From positions 1 through 64,000 of the forward strand of contig CAMUZG010000001.1 of the NCBI GenBank assembly GCA_947165145.1: a DNA stretch of 64,000 nucleotides, written 5' to 3'. Within the stretch, counting starts at the first letter, position 1; each line of letters starts with the position of its first letter. Made by a program: the position numbers and the translations under genes. This document shows positions 17,304 to 27,000 of the stretch, piece after piece. The DNA comes from an uncultured Selenomonadales bacterium. GTDB lineage: Bacteria > Bacillota > Negativicutes > Selenomonadales > Selenomonadaceae. The notes under the pieces were generated by a model. The model was not told the origin of the DNA, made no database searches, and was given only the letters and a program-made list of their open reading frames with translations.

Positions 17304-18173
17304 ATGGAAAATCTCAACATAAAAATTATCGGGCTCGGCGAAGGCGGCGCACACGCGATTAGCAAGATGATTGCGGCGGGCGTCGGCAAAAATAACGGCG
17401 TAGAATTCATTGCTATCGGCAACGACGAAAACGTCATGCTCACGAGCTCCGCGCGAAAAAATATTTTCCTCAACCGCGACATCACGACAATTTACAAAAA
17501 TATCACGGACGCTCTTGGCAACACTAAGCTGATTTTTCTTGTCGGCGGACTCGGTTCAAATGCTGCGCGGGCGTCTGTGCCGATAATCATTTCTCGTGCG
17601 AAAAATTGCGGCGCGGTGATTGTCGCGTTCGTCTGCAAGCCGTTCGTCTTGGAAAATTCTCTTCGCAAGAATAATGCTGAATACACGTTCACCAACATGC
17701 TCGGCAACGTCGACACGCTTTTTTCGGTACCCGTGGAAAAATTTTTCGTCTTCCGAATCAATCAGCCGCAAGTGTCGCTGACCGAACTTTTTGACGTGGC
17801 GGACGATATTTTCTGCAATGGCGTCGAAATTTTCCTGAACATGATTGCCGAAAGTGATTCGAGTCTTGCGTTGCTCAAGTGGGGAAATGCCGCGTTCGGT
17901 TACGGTGAAGGTGAGACCGCACTCACGGCGATTAAAGTTGCCGCTCGGTTCCCTACGCTTGAATCAAACGACATTGCCGACGCCGAAGGAATTTTCGTGC
18001 GATTGATTGGCGGACGCAATTTGTCGAGCGGTGCTGTCGAACTTGCCAATAATTTTATCAGAGAACGATTACGTGCCGACGCAGAATTTTTTTCGCAGGT
18101 CGACACCGATAAAAATCTCGGCGACAAAATTTTTGCGTCGATAATTTTAACACGCAAGTTGATTAGGGATTAG
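17304..18173 (+). CDS. Divergent FtsZ-like (tubulin-fold) protein
   Basis: A 289-residue protein. Residues 5-21 (NIKIIGLGEGGAHAIS) match the first FtsZ nucleotide loop, and NGVEFIAIGNDEN matches FtsZ GVEFIAINTD. VGGLGSNAARASVP (80-93) stands where FtsZ has GMGGGTGTGAAP, with the T-G-T-G core lost. AVIVAFVCKPFVLE matches the FtsZ AVVTKPF strand. The second half has FGYGEGETALTAIKVAA and GIFVRLIGG, like the FtsZ C-terminal domain. It lacks the conserved FtsZ C-terminal peptide, so it is not the cell-division FtsZ. Nucleotide binding may persist in altered form. It sits tightly between a phosphatase and an ADP-ribosylglycohydrolase. It differs from, but parallels, the tandem protein at 9877. Confidence 0.8.
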   Translation: MENLNIKIIGLGEGGAHAISKMIAAGVGKNNGVEFIAIGNDENVMLTSSARKNIFLNRDITTIYKNITDALGNTKLIFLVGGLGSNAARASVPIIISRAKNCGAVIVAFVCKPFVLENSLRKNNAEYTFTNMLGNVDTLFSVPVEKFFVFRINQPQVSLTELFDVADDIFCNGVEIFLNMIAESDSSLALLKWGNAAFGYGEGETALTAIKVAARFPTLESNDIADAEGIFVRLIGGRNLSSGAVELANNFIRERLRADAEFFSQVDTDKNLGDKIFASIILTRKLIRD

Positions 18174-18194
18174 TCCCTATTGGAGGCTGCAACT

Positions 18195-19148
18195 ATGAAC
18201 GCAAACACAGTTAAAGGAATGCTCTTAGGTTTGGCTGTCGGCGACGCGTTGGGCGTGCCCGTCGAATTTGAATCTCGTCAAACGCTGAAACTTGATCCCG
18301 TCGTCGGAATGCGTGGTTTCGGCTCATGGGATCAACCGCCCGGCACTTGGTCCGACGACACGAGTTTGACAATCGCGGCAATGGAAAGCATCTCGCGGAA
18401 CGACAAAATAAATTATCGTGACATCATGGAAAATTTTTTGAAGTGGTACGCGCAGGACGCCTTCACCGCGACGGGCGAACGCTTCGACATCGGCAACACG
18501 ACTTACAGAGCAATCACCCGCTACAGCCGAAAACTTTTGCCCCCAACGAAATGCGGCTCGACCGACGTTAATTCCAACGGCAACGGTTCGCTGATGAGGA
18601 TTTTGCCTGCAGTGACGTATCTGTTCGTGACGCGTGGGAAGATTGCCGCTGACGAATTGGAAATTATTCACGAGTTCAGCGCGCTCACTCACGGGCATAT
18701 AATCAGCCGAATGTCTTGCGGAATTTATTCGCTGATTGCCGCACAGCTTTTCAGCGGTCAAAATGTTCACGACGCATTTCGAATTGGCATGAACGACGCC
18801 GAAATTTTCTACGGCTCAAATGAAACTTTCGAGACCTTCAACCGACTGCGTGACGAAAATTTTGCCGAACTTCCCGAAGAAAAAATTTCTGCGGCAGGTT
18901 ACGTCGTCAGCACGTTGGAGGCGGCTCTGTGGTGTCTGCTCAACACCGACAATTACAAGTCGCTCGCGCTCAAGGCGGTCAATCTCGGCAAAGACACCGA
19001 TACGGTCGGAGCAGTTGCGGGCGGATTGGCCGGTATTGTTTACGGCGTCGAATCAATTCCGCAGGAGTGGCTCGACACTTTGAAGCGGCGCGATTACCTC
19101 GAACAGATTGCCGAAGATTTTGCCGCCGTGTGCAAGCTCACTCAATGA
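18195..19148 (+). CDS. ADP-ribosylglycohydrolase (ARH/DraG family)
   Basis: A 317-residue enzyme starting at ATG 18195 with GGAGG upstream. The di-magnesium site motifs are present: GLAVGDALGVPVEF, WSDDTSLT, NGNGSLMRILP and, near the C-terminus, GKDTDTVGAVAGGLAG. The family removes ADP-ribose from proteins (DraG, ARH3) or other ADP-ribosyl conjugates. It lies 21 nt after the FtsZ-like gene on the same strand. A DraG-type hydrolase (Tri1) is known to reverse ADP-ribosylation of FtsZ by the toxin Tre1, so a link between this enzyme and the tubulin-fold neighbour is plausible but unproven. Confidence 0.92.
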   Translation: MNANTVKGMLLGLAVGDALGVPVEFESRQTLKLDPVVGMRGFGSWDQPPGTWSDDTSLTIAAMESISRNDKINYRDIMENFLKWYAQDAFTATGERFDIGNTTYRAITRYSRKLLPPTKCGSTDVNSNGNGSLMRILPAVTYLFVTRGKIAADELEIIHEFSALTHGHIISRMSCGIYSLIAAQLFSGQNVHDAFRIGMNDAEIFYGSNETFETFNRLRDENFAELPEEKISAAGYVVSTLEAALWCLLNTDNYKSLALKAVNLGKDTDTVGAVAGGLAGIVYGVESIPQEWLDTLKRRDYLEQIAEDFAAVCKLTQ

Positions 19149-19815
19149 AAGCAACGTAAACCGCTAACGTGCCGTGTTCGACGCGCAAAAAAATTTCGTC
19201 AGCGTCAATGCGATTGCTCGTGGCGTTCGGGAAATTTTGCGTCAATGTCGCGCCGTCAAGCTCCCAATGCAAATTCTTCGTCGTGACGCCCGTGCAAACT
19301 TCATTCATCGGCAGGAGACTGACAGCAAGCGGTTCGCGGAAAAATTTCACTGCGGAAGTTTCGCCGCCCTTGACGTAGTAGACAAGCTCGCGTTCGTCCG
19401 CCAAAAAAATTTTCCGACTGTCAGCCGCGCAGGTGAACAACGTGCTGTAAAGATGATCGATTCGTCCGCCGAAACAGCCCGTCACAAGCGCAACGTGTTC
19501 GCCGAAAATTTCAGCCGCGCGATTCAATGCAAGTTGCGTGTCAGTCAAATCCTTGTCGACGGAATATTTTTCGACGGGGATTTTTTTTTGCGCCCAATCG
19601 ACGGCAGATTTGCTCGCGCTATCGAAATCGCCGATTAAAAAATTCGGGACGAGTTCGCACGCACGACAGATTTCAATGCCTTTGTCGATACAAAAAATTT
19701 TTCGACCGCCAGCAACTTCGCGGAGCCAATCGACATTCGGAGAACGTCCGCCGCCGATAAACAGCAATTCCTGCGCGGCAATCGTCGTTGAAATTTCACA
19801 CTGCGGAATTACCAC
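19138..19815 (-). CDS. thiN: Thiamine diphosphokinase
   Basis: Transfers pyrophosphate from ATP to thiamine. The 225-residue protein shows IGGGRSPNVDWL, CIDKGIEICRACELVPNFLIGDFDS, KDLTDTQLAL and the GGRIDHLYSTL substrate segment. Its start overlaps the end of prfC by 7 nt, and its end overlaps the converging ADP-ribosylglycohydrolase gene by 11 nt. Confidence 0.92.
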   Translation of the reverse strand: MVIPQCEISTTIAAQELLFIGGGRSPNVDWLREVAGGRKIFCIDKGIEICRACELVPNFLIGDFDSASKSAVDWAQKKIPVEKYSVDKDLTDTQLALNRAAEIFGEHVALVTGCFGGRIDHLYSTLFTCAADSRKIFLADERELVYYVKGGETSAVKFFREPLAVSLLPMNEVCTGVTTKNLHWELDGATLTQNFPNATSNRIDADEIFLRVEHGTLAVYVAFIE

Positions 19816-21404
19816 GGCGTCGCGCTCATTTCAAGCTTGGGATTGTTGTCGCTAATCCAGCCGAGTGCCCATTCGTTTTCGACGAGCAGAACGGGATTTT
19901 CGTTGCGGTCAAGGACAAACATTCCCCTATCAGTGCCGCGAAGACTTGTCGGGGTAACTTTGGTTTCGTCGGAGAATTTCAGCCAACGCGCGACTTCATA
20001 GGTTAACATCGTCAGCAACACGTCAACGCCGTATTCCGCCTTCAGCCGATATTGCAACACCTCGAATTGCAGCGTGCCGACTGTGCCCACGACGTAAGAT
20101 TCGGTGCCCGCGCCGACTTGGTTGAACAGTTGGATTGCGCCTTCCTGCGTGAGTTGGTCGATACCTTTCGCGAACTGTTTGCGTTTCATTGTGTCGCGAG
20201 CCTGAACGCGTGCAAATTTTTCGGGCGGGAATGTCGGGAAGTCCTCGAACTTGAACTTGTGCGCGGCGTCGGTGAGCGTGTCGCCGATTCCGAAAATGCC
20301 GGGGTCGAACAGTCCAACAATGTCGCCTGGGAACGCCTCATCGATTATCTGCCTGTCCTGCGCGAGAAATTGTTGCGGTTGCGCAAGCTTGATGAGTTTA
20401 TCGGTCGGCGCGTGCCAAACGCTCATGTTGCGTTCAAATTTCCCCGAACAAATTCTGATAAACGCCAAACGGTCGCGGTGCGCGGGATTCATGTTGGCTT
20501 GAATTTTGAACACAAACGCGGAAAATTTTTCGTCGTTGGGTTCGATTATGCCGTCACTCGACAGACGCGGTGCAGGCGTCGGTGCCAATCGCAAATACTC
20601 TTCCAAAAAATTTTGCACGCCGAAATTCGTCATTGCCGAGCCGAAAAACGTCGGCGTCAAATCTCCCGCGTCGATTTTATTCTTGTCGAAAACTTCGCCC
20701 GCCTCGTCAAGCAACATCAAATCATCTTGGAGCGCGTCAAAATTCGTCTGTCCGATTCGCTTGATGACTTCGGGATCATCGGCGGCGAAAACTTCGGAGA
20801 CGCGTTCTTTTTGACCGTGGCTGGTGTCTTCGGCGAAAAGTTCAATCTGATTCTTTTGGCGGTCAAACACGCCGAGATATTTGCCGTCGGTGCCAATCGG
20901 GAAGTTCATCGGGTAAGTCGGAATGCCCAGAACTTTTTCAATCTCGTCGAGCAAATCGAGCGGAATTTTGCCGTAACGGTCGAGTTTGTTGATAAACGTG
21001 AAAATCGGGATACGACGTTCGCGGCAGACTTTGAACAGTTTTTTAGTTTGAGCTTCAACACCTTTTGCGGCGTCGAGAATCATGACTGCGCTATCAACCG
21101 CCATCAACGTTCGATAGGTGTCCTCGGAAAAATCTTGGTGACCGGGCGTGTCGAGAATGTTGATTCGGCAACCGGCGTAATCGAATTGCAGGACGGAGCT
21201 TGTGACGGAAATACCGCGTTGCTTTTCGATTTCCATCCAATCGCTGACGGCGTGACGTTGCGTTTTGCGCGACTTGATTGAGCCCGCCAAGTGAATTGCT
21301 CCGCCGTAAAGCAAAAGTTTTTCGGTGAGCGTAGTTTTGCCGGCGTCGGGGTGCGATATGATTGCGAACGTGCGCCGCTTATTAATTTCTTCGGTCAATG
21401 TCAA
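19809..21404 (-). CDS. prfC: Peptide chain release factor 3
   Basis: Translational GTPase that recycles RF1/RF2 after termination. The 531 residues include the P-loop SHPDAGKTTLTEK, switch II region DTPGHQDF and NKLD. Start TTG 21404 has GGAG about 10 nt upstream inside the end of ccmC; a second TTG two codons later is possible. It is the fourth gene downstream of a Crp/Fnr regulator and the ccm genes, although its function is unrelated. Confidence 0.95.
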   Translation of the reverse strand: MTLTEEINKRRTFAIISHPDAGKTTLTEKLLLYGGAIHLAGSIKSRKTQRHAVSDWMEIEKQRGISVTSSVLQFDYAGCRINILDTPGHQDFSEDTYRTLMAVDSAVMILDAAKGVEAQTKKLFKVCRERRIPIFTFINKLDRYGKIPLDLLDEIEKVLGIPTYPMNFPIGTDGKYLGVFDRQKNQIELFAEDTSHGQKERVSEVFAADDPEVIKRIGQTNFDALQDDLMLLDEAGEVFDKNKIDAGDLTPTFFGSAMTNFGVQNFLEEYLRLAPTPAPRLSSDGIIEPNDEKFSAFVFKIQANMNPAHRDRLAFIRICSGKFERNMSVWHAPTDKLIKLAQPQQFLAQDRQIIDEAFPGDIVGLFDPGIFGIGDTLTDAAHKFKFEDFPTFPPEKFARVQARDTMKRKQFAKGIDQLTQEGAIQLFNQVGAGTESYVVGTVGTLQFEVLQYRLKAEYGVDVLLTMLTYEVARWLKFSDETKVTPTSLRGTDRGMFVLDRNENPVLLVENEWALGWISDNNPKLEMSATPW

Positions 21405-21405
21405 A

Positions 21406-22035
21406 TTAGGTTGGCTCCTTTCGATTGTAGCTTAAATCTCTTTTCATAAGCTGGATAAAAATTAGCGTGGCGTCGACAACTGCCGCCGTCAACACAATCA
21501 GCACGATTGAATCCATTTCGACGCGCCCCGACGTGTTCAGCACGGGCGACGGGTGCAACGAAAAATACATTCTCGGCAAGACGAACACCAAAAACGGTAC
21601 CGTCAACACGCTCAACAGCGAATAGACTGCCGAAACTTTTGCGCGAATTTTTTCGTCGGAGACTGCCGCCCGCAACGTCAAGTATGCGCCGTAAATTAGA
21701 ATCAGCACGAAAATTGTTGTCTGCCGCGGATCCCAATTCCAATACGCGCCCCAAGTCAACTTGCTGAAGATTGCGCCGCTGACCGTCGACAGTAGCACGA
21801 ACACGAAGCCTAATCGCGCGGCTCGTGCACTTAATTTGTCGAATGAATAATTTTGCTCACGTAAAAATTTCGCCGCAAAAAATGCACTCGTGAAGAACGC
21901 GACGACTGACACCCACGCCGTCGGCACGTGGAAGAAAATTATTTTCGCCAAATCGCCGAGACCTTTAATCGGTGGCACAAAAAAAATTATCGCCGCGCAG
22001 ATTGCGAGCGTCAACAGGATTATAACTTTGTTCAT
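21406..22035 (-). CDS. ccmC: Haem exporter/handling protein CcmC
   Basis: A 209-residue membrane protein with six predicted helices. The tryptophan-rich periplasmic motif WGAYWNWDPRQT, flanked by His residues (FFHVPTAW before, SLHPSPVL after), is the haem-binding site that loads haem onto CcmE in cytochrome c maturation. It follows ccmB by 11 nt. ccmE, ccmF and ccmH are not in this cluster and must be elsewhere or absent. Confidence 0.9.
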   Translation of the reverse strand: MNKVIILLTLAICAAIIFFVPPIKGLGDLAKIIFFHVPTAWVSVVAFFTSAFFAAKFLREQNYSFDKLSARAARLGFVFVLLSTVSGAIFSKLTWGAYWNWDPRQTTIFVLILIYGAYLTLRAAVSDEKIRAKVSAVYSLLSVLTVPFLVFVLPRMYFSLHPSPVLNTSGRVEMDSIVLIVLTAAVVDATLIFIQLMKRDLSYNRKEPT

Positions 22036-22046
22036 GAAAATTTTCC

Positions 22047-22715
22047 TTAAAGATAATCGTAGAGAATCGACGTCGCCGTCACGAGTATCGCGTCGAACAA
22101 AATCATCACGACGAGCAAACTTGAATCGGACGCCGCGCCCGTGAATGCGAATTCGGTCAGCTTGATTGCCGGCAAAAATATCGGCAACGTCACGGGGAAA
22201 AGCAATATCGGGAACAAGCCGCCCTTGACAGTCGCCGAGGTCGTCAACGCCGCAGTCAACGTGCCCGCCGCTGATAAACCGATTACGCCGAGCAAAATTG
22301 TCGTCGAGAGCAACAAGCCGCCTTCAACCGCAACATCGAACAGCACCAAAAATATCGGCACGATAAAAATTGTCAACGCGGTCAGCGACGCGAACACGCC
22401 GAACATTTTGCCGAAAAGAATTGCTTGAGCGTCCGCGTAAAGTTTCAGCGTCGGCAAGGTTCCTGCTTGCGCTTCGTCGTCGAATGTGCTGGAGATTCCC
22501 GCGCTTGCCGCGAAGAATATCACGACCCAAAGTATTGCCGCCAAAATTTTCGGGTCAATCGGTGCGCCGCCCGTCGACAGGCTCAACGACGCCACGGCAG
22601 TCAACGCGAACATCATCATCGCCGCGAAGGACGCTTTTCGCCGCAAGCCGACGATAAAATCTTTGCGCACGATTGCCGCGATTTGCTCACAACGGCAGGC
22701 AAATAATTTCGTCAC
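22047..22715 (-). CDS. ccmB: Haem exporter membrane subunit CcmB
   Basis: A membrane permease partner of CcmA with six predicted helices. Start GTG 22715 (GGAGG at 22725-22729) gives 222 residues, the family length. Longer starts at 22733 or 22859 run deep into ccmA. The N-terminal RKDFIVGLRRKASFA and the FDDEAQAGTLPTLKLYA segment are typical. It overlaps ccmA by 29 nt. Confidence 0.87.
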   Translation of the reverse strand: MTKLFACRCEQIAAIVRKDFIVGLRRKASFAAMMMFALTAVASLSLSTGGAPIDPKILAAILWVVIFFAASAGISSTFDDEAQAGTLPTLKLYADAQAILFGKMFGVFASLTALTIFIVPIFLVLFDVAVEGGLLLSTTILLGVIGLSAAGTLTAALTTSATVKGGLFPILLFPVTLPIFLPAIKLTEFAFTGAASDSSLLVVMILFDAILVTATSILYDYL

Positions 22716-23283
22716 AAATTTCAACCTCCGCATTGTCGTTGGTGGCGAGCAAAATAATTTTATCTGACTTCGCGGCTTGAATTTCTGCGAAAATTTTTTT
22801 GCGCCCGTCGTCGTCGAGATTAGCTGTCGGTTCGTCGAGTAGCCAAATATCCGCGTCAACGCTCAAAAGAATCGCGAACTTCAGACGTTGCAACATTCCC
22901 GTCGAAAAATTTTCTGCGCGGGTTGAGCCGAAATTTTTCATGTTGAGCCCGACGCGATTGCCGAGCTCAAAAATTTTTTCGGCAGTCAAAATTTTTCCTC
23001 TCAAGCGTGCAAAGAACTTCAAATTTTCTTCGGCAGTCAATCCGTCGTAAATTTTCATTTCGGGCGACACTGCGGCGATTTTTTTTTCTGCAGGCAATTC
23101 AACCGCGCCACTGTCTGGACGAATGATTTTTCCTGCGAGCTTGAGGAATGTCGACTTGCCAGAGCCGTTCGCGCCCGTCACGCCGATAATTTGTCCGCCG
23201 CGCAGTTCAAGCGTAACATTCTTGAAAATCGCACGTTGTCCGAAACTCAAGCTCACGTCGTCGAAGAAAATTTTTTCCGTCAC
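22687..23283 (-). CDS. ccmA: Haem exporter ATP-binding subunit CcmA
   Basis: A 198-residue ABC ATPase with Walker A GANGSGKST, signature FSTGMLQRLKFA (a variant of LSxGQ, as common in CcmA) and Walker B IWLLDEPTANLD. GTG 23283 overlaps the stop of the upstream Crp/Fnr gene in a GTGA arrangement, so translation is coupled. With CcmB and CcmC it supports c-type cytochrome assembly. Confidence 0.9.
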   Translation of the reverse strand: MTEKIFFDDVSLSFGQRAIFKNVTLELRGGQIIGVTGANGSGKSTFLKLAGKIIRPDSGAVELPAEKKIAAVSPEMKIYDGLTAEENLKFFARLRGKILTAEKIFELGNRVGLNMKNFGSTRAENFSTGMLQRLKFAILLSVDADIWLLDEPTANLDDDGRKKIFAEIQAAKSDKIILLATNDNAEVEICDEIICLPL

Positions 23284-23948
23284 TGAAGTTTATCCTTGTT
23301 GAGCCGCATCCATTTTTTGTCGACTTCAACGAGCCCGTCCGCCTGCATGAGCGAAATTTCCCGCGTCAGTGATGAGCGATTGCACTCCAATTCTTTGGCG
23401 AACTGCACACGCCCGGGCACACGCACGCGTTCCGATTGTTGACGGCGTTCACGTTGCAACAAGTACAGGATAATTCGTTCGCGCAGGTTCCGTTGCGAGA
23501 GTAACTCGACTTTCTGCATCATCATGACGCTTTTGCGGCTGAACGTTTCCAAAAGATTTTTCATGACGATTCCGTGCATTCTGCCGAGTTTTGGTCCCGC
23601 GATTAAAAGTGAGCGATAGGGCAGCCACATTATCGTTGCGTCGGTCGTGAGCTGAACGCTCGTTGCGATTAAATCTTCGCCGAGAATTGCCGAGACCGTG
23701 CCGAACATTGCGCCGCTTTCCAACGAGTGTCCGACGGATTCATTGCCGAGCCTGTCGAGTGCGAGAATTTGAGCTTCGCCGCTGATAATGATTCCGATGT
23801 TTGCGTTTGGCGCGAATGCCTCAAGCACACGTTCGCCGCGTGAATAGCTTTTAATCGTCGTGCCCGTGAACTTGACGAACTGTTCTATTTCCTTCGGTAG
23901 CAAGTCTTTAAAGAGCGGAATGCCGCGCAGTTCTTGACCGGTCATCAT
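23280..23948 (-). CDS. Crp/Fnr-family transcriptional regulator
   Basis: A 222-residue regulator with an N-terminal cyclic-nucleotide-binding-like beta barrel, a long dimer helix and a C-terminal helix-turn-helix (VQFAKELECNRSSLTREISLM). No N-terminal Fnr-type Cys cluster is seen. It starts at tandem ATGs with GGGAGG upstream and is translationally coupled to ccmABC, so control of cytochrome c biogenesis in response to redox, CO/NO or haem is inferred. Confidence 0.88.
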   Translation of the reverse strand: MMTGQELRGIPLFKDLLPKEIEQFVKFTGTTIKSYSRGERVLEAFAPNANIGIIISGEAQILALDRLGNESVGHSLESGAMFGTVSAILGEDLIATSVQLTTDATIMWLPYRSLLIAGPKLGRMHGIVMKNLLETFSRKSVMMMQKVELLSQRNLRERIILYLLQRERRQQSERVRVPGRVQFAKELECNRSSLTREISLMQADGLVEVDKKWMRLNKDKLQ

Positions 23949-24036
23949 CGCTCACCTCCCGATAAAAATTTTCTATCGATTATATCGCGCCGAATTTTAT
24001 CATAAGGTTACAAATGTCACAACGCCCGCTTGAAAT

Positions 24037-27000
24037 TTACTCCGCAACAAATTTGCGCATGGCGTCGATAATTTCATTCGGCTTTTTGTCGGTAGGCTTG
24101 GTGATTTCGTTGAAGGCTCTATCAAAGCAACACAGCGCGGAAAATGCACAATACTTGCAGGCGTCAAGGTCGGTGCCGAATTTCGCGGGCTTAACGTCAA
24201 TGTCGCCGTTCAAAATGCGTTCGCCCGTCGTCAACAAAATTTTTTCCGCGTAGTCAATAATCGTCTGCAAGTCGCCACGGCTCACGAGATTATCTTTGTT
24301 GAAGTTGACAAATTCCTCGGTGCTGTCGACGGCTTTTTTGATTGCGTCGTCCGCGAGAATCAGCCCAGGCATTTTGAGTTCCTTGACGCTTTCGGACTTG
24401 GCATCGTCTTCAGTGCGACCACTTTTGCTCGACAACTTCAGAAAACAGTACAACATTGCGCTGGGCTCACGTTCGCCGATTTCGGGAAGATTTTTCGCCG
24501 CGGCAAGATAAATGACGAGTTGCAAGCTTAAGCCCGCGAGAATTTTTTTCAAGCTGATTGACGCCTTGCCGGTCTTGTAGTCGATAATCAGAAAATAATT
24601 TCCGTCGCTGCTCAAATCGATTCGGTCAATGCGCCCGACCAAATCCGCAGTCACATCGCCGATTGTGCGCGTCGAATCAGTTTCGCGGAAGTCCGTCTCG
24701 AAAATTTTCGGGTGAAACTCGCTGACCTTGTCCAACTCAATCAGACGTTTCAGCGACTCTACAGCAACTTTCTTTATGCGTTCGCGGCGATATTCAAGCG
24801 TCTTGGTGCTGAGCAAAATTTTATTGTGGACGCGGGGCGTGAGTTCGTCGACAATTTTTTCGACGCGGCGTTCAAGTTCAACGGCATTAACCGACGACCA
24901 CGACCGATTTTCATTTTTGAGTTCGCGACCGAAATTGCTCATGACGGCGTGCAAGATGTTGCCGATGTCGGGCGACTGAACTTTATATTCAACACGCTCC
25001 TGCAGATTCAATCCGTGCTGGGCAAAAAATTTGAACGGGCACTCGTTGAAGCTCTCGAACTTCGTGACGTTGGCGCGAATTTTTTTTGACGGCGCGTAAA
25101 GTTTTTGAGCAGTCTCCGCAGAAAGTGTTCGTTCGCCCGCCGCGAAGATTTCTCCGCCCAAATTCTGCAGAACGTCCAATTCAACGTGCTCGATTTCGAC
25201 GGGGAAAATTGCGCGGATTTTGTTCAGTAGTGGCGACGGAGAAATTTTTTTGCCTTCAGCGTCAGCTAACGGATACGATAGCCACAAAAATTCACGCGCC
25301 TCGGTCAGCCCGCGATAAATCAAAAATTTTTCCGCCAAAGCCTGTTCGCGTCCGCCGAATGAAATTTCCAAACCCGATTCGTTGAGCCGTACTCTGTCCG
25401 CGTCGCTCAACAAATTTTTTTCGATGATTTTGCGTGGAAAATTTCCGTCGTCGAAGCCCGCCACGAAGATTGCCCGCGAATTTTGCAACGAGTTTTGCTC
25501 GAACTGCGCGACTGTCACTTCGTCAATCCCGGGCGGTATCAGCGACATTTCCAACGCGTCGAGACCTTCGCCGATTATCGCCTCGAATTCGCGCACGGTG
25601 ATTTCGTCCCCGCCGATTGCGTCAACGATTTGTTCAAACAGGCTCACCATGTCGTCGAAGATTTTCAGATGTTCACGCGACAACGCCAAATTCCCGCGAA
25701 GTTCTTCAGCCTGCGACCACGCCGATAATTTTTCGTGCACGAGCAAATCTTCCGTCAAGTTGAAAAGTGCCGTCGTCAGCGCGATGACTTCACCGTTTGC
25801 CGACTTCACGCGCTCCGCGAAATTTATCAGCGGCTTGATGACTCGTTTGCGGATTTCGTTGATTCGGTCAAGAAATTCCAAGTCAGATGATTGTGGCGTA
25901 TGCTTGCCGTTGTCGATTGACCGTTCACGCAGATAATCCCACGTGTGCTGCCATGAGCCCGAACCTTTCAAGCCGAACTCGATAACGTAATTCTCAAGTA
26001 GATCAATTTCCTGCTGCGTCGCGTTGAAAAATCCCGTCCGCAGACAACGGAAGATTGGCTCACGTCGCCACCCGCGCAGGACTTCCAACGCCGAACGAAT
26101 CAGTTCAGCCAATGGGTGATGCGCTGCGGGGCGTTTCATGTCAATGAAGAACGGGATTGCGTGCACCTCGAACAGCGGCTTGACCAGCGCGAAATAAGTT
26201 TCGTCGCGAACCAAAACGCCGATGTCGCGAAGTTTGAATCCGTTCTTGACGAGCCGCAAAATTTCCCGCGCGATTGCTTCGACTTCCGCACGACGATTGA
26301 CAGCCTCGACGACCTTTAAGCCCGCAGCGTCATTGAATTTTTTCGGCGAGTAGTCGAAGAGCCTTTGCTCCAAAATTTTCAGCGGCGATACTTTAAATCT
26401 GCGCGGGTTGCTCAAGCGTGCTATGTTGAACTCGACGTGGACTTCTTCCGCCAAATCGCGCAACATCTTGAACGTCCTAAACGACCGATTGAAAATGCCG
26501 ACTTCAAGCTGATTTTCGCGGCTGTTCAAGTTCGTGTCCATTGTCAGCGTAATGTGAACGTTGCGGGCGTGCTTGAAGAGTTCGCGAAGAAAATTTCGTT
26601 GTTGCGGGTCGAAGAAGATGAATCCGTCGATAAAAATTTCCGTGTTAGCAATCGTCGCGGACTGCTCCAAAAGTTCTGCGGCGCGTTCCAAAAGATTTTC
26701 ATCGTCAATGAGTTTGTCGGCGAGCAGTGCGCGAAAATCTTCGTTCAACGCGGACAAGTCGCGGAGTTTGTCGCGCAAATCGTCATCGTCAACGTTATCG
26801 GCGGCGGCGTTGAGCTTGTCGGCGTCGATTGAATAATTGCGTAACTCCTTGAGCTCATCAGATAAAAGTTCCGCGAAACCGTGTTGTTTGGCGGCACGCG
26901 TGAAAAATTTCAGCTCACCGTCTTTATCGCGGCGAAGTAAAATTTTCCTAAGCAACAGACGCCTACCAATTTCCGAAATGCGCGGGAGTAATGCTCCGCC

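Noticed and set aside
17304..18173. Canonical cell-division FtsZ
   Set aside because: The tubulin signature is altered, the length is short and the C-terminal FtsA-binding peptide is absent.
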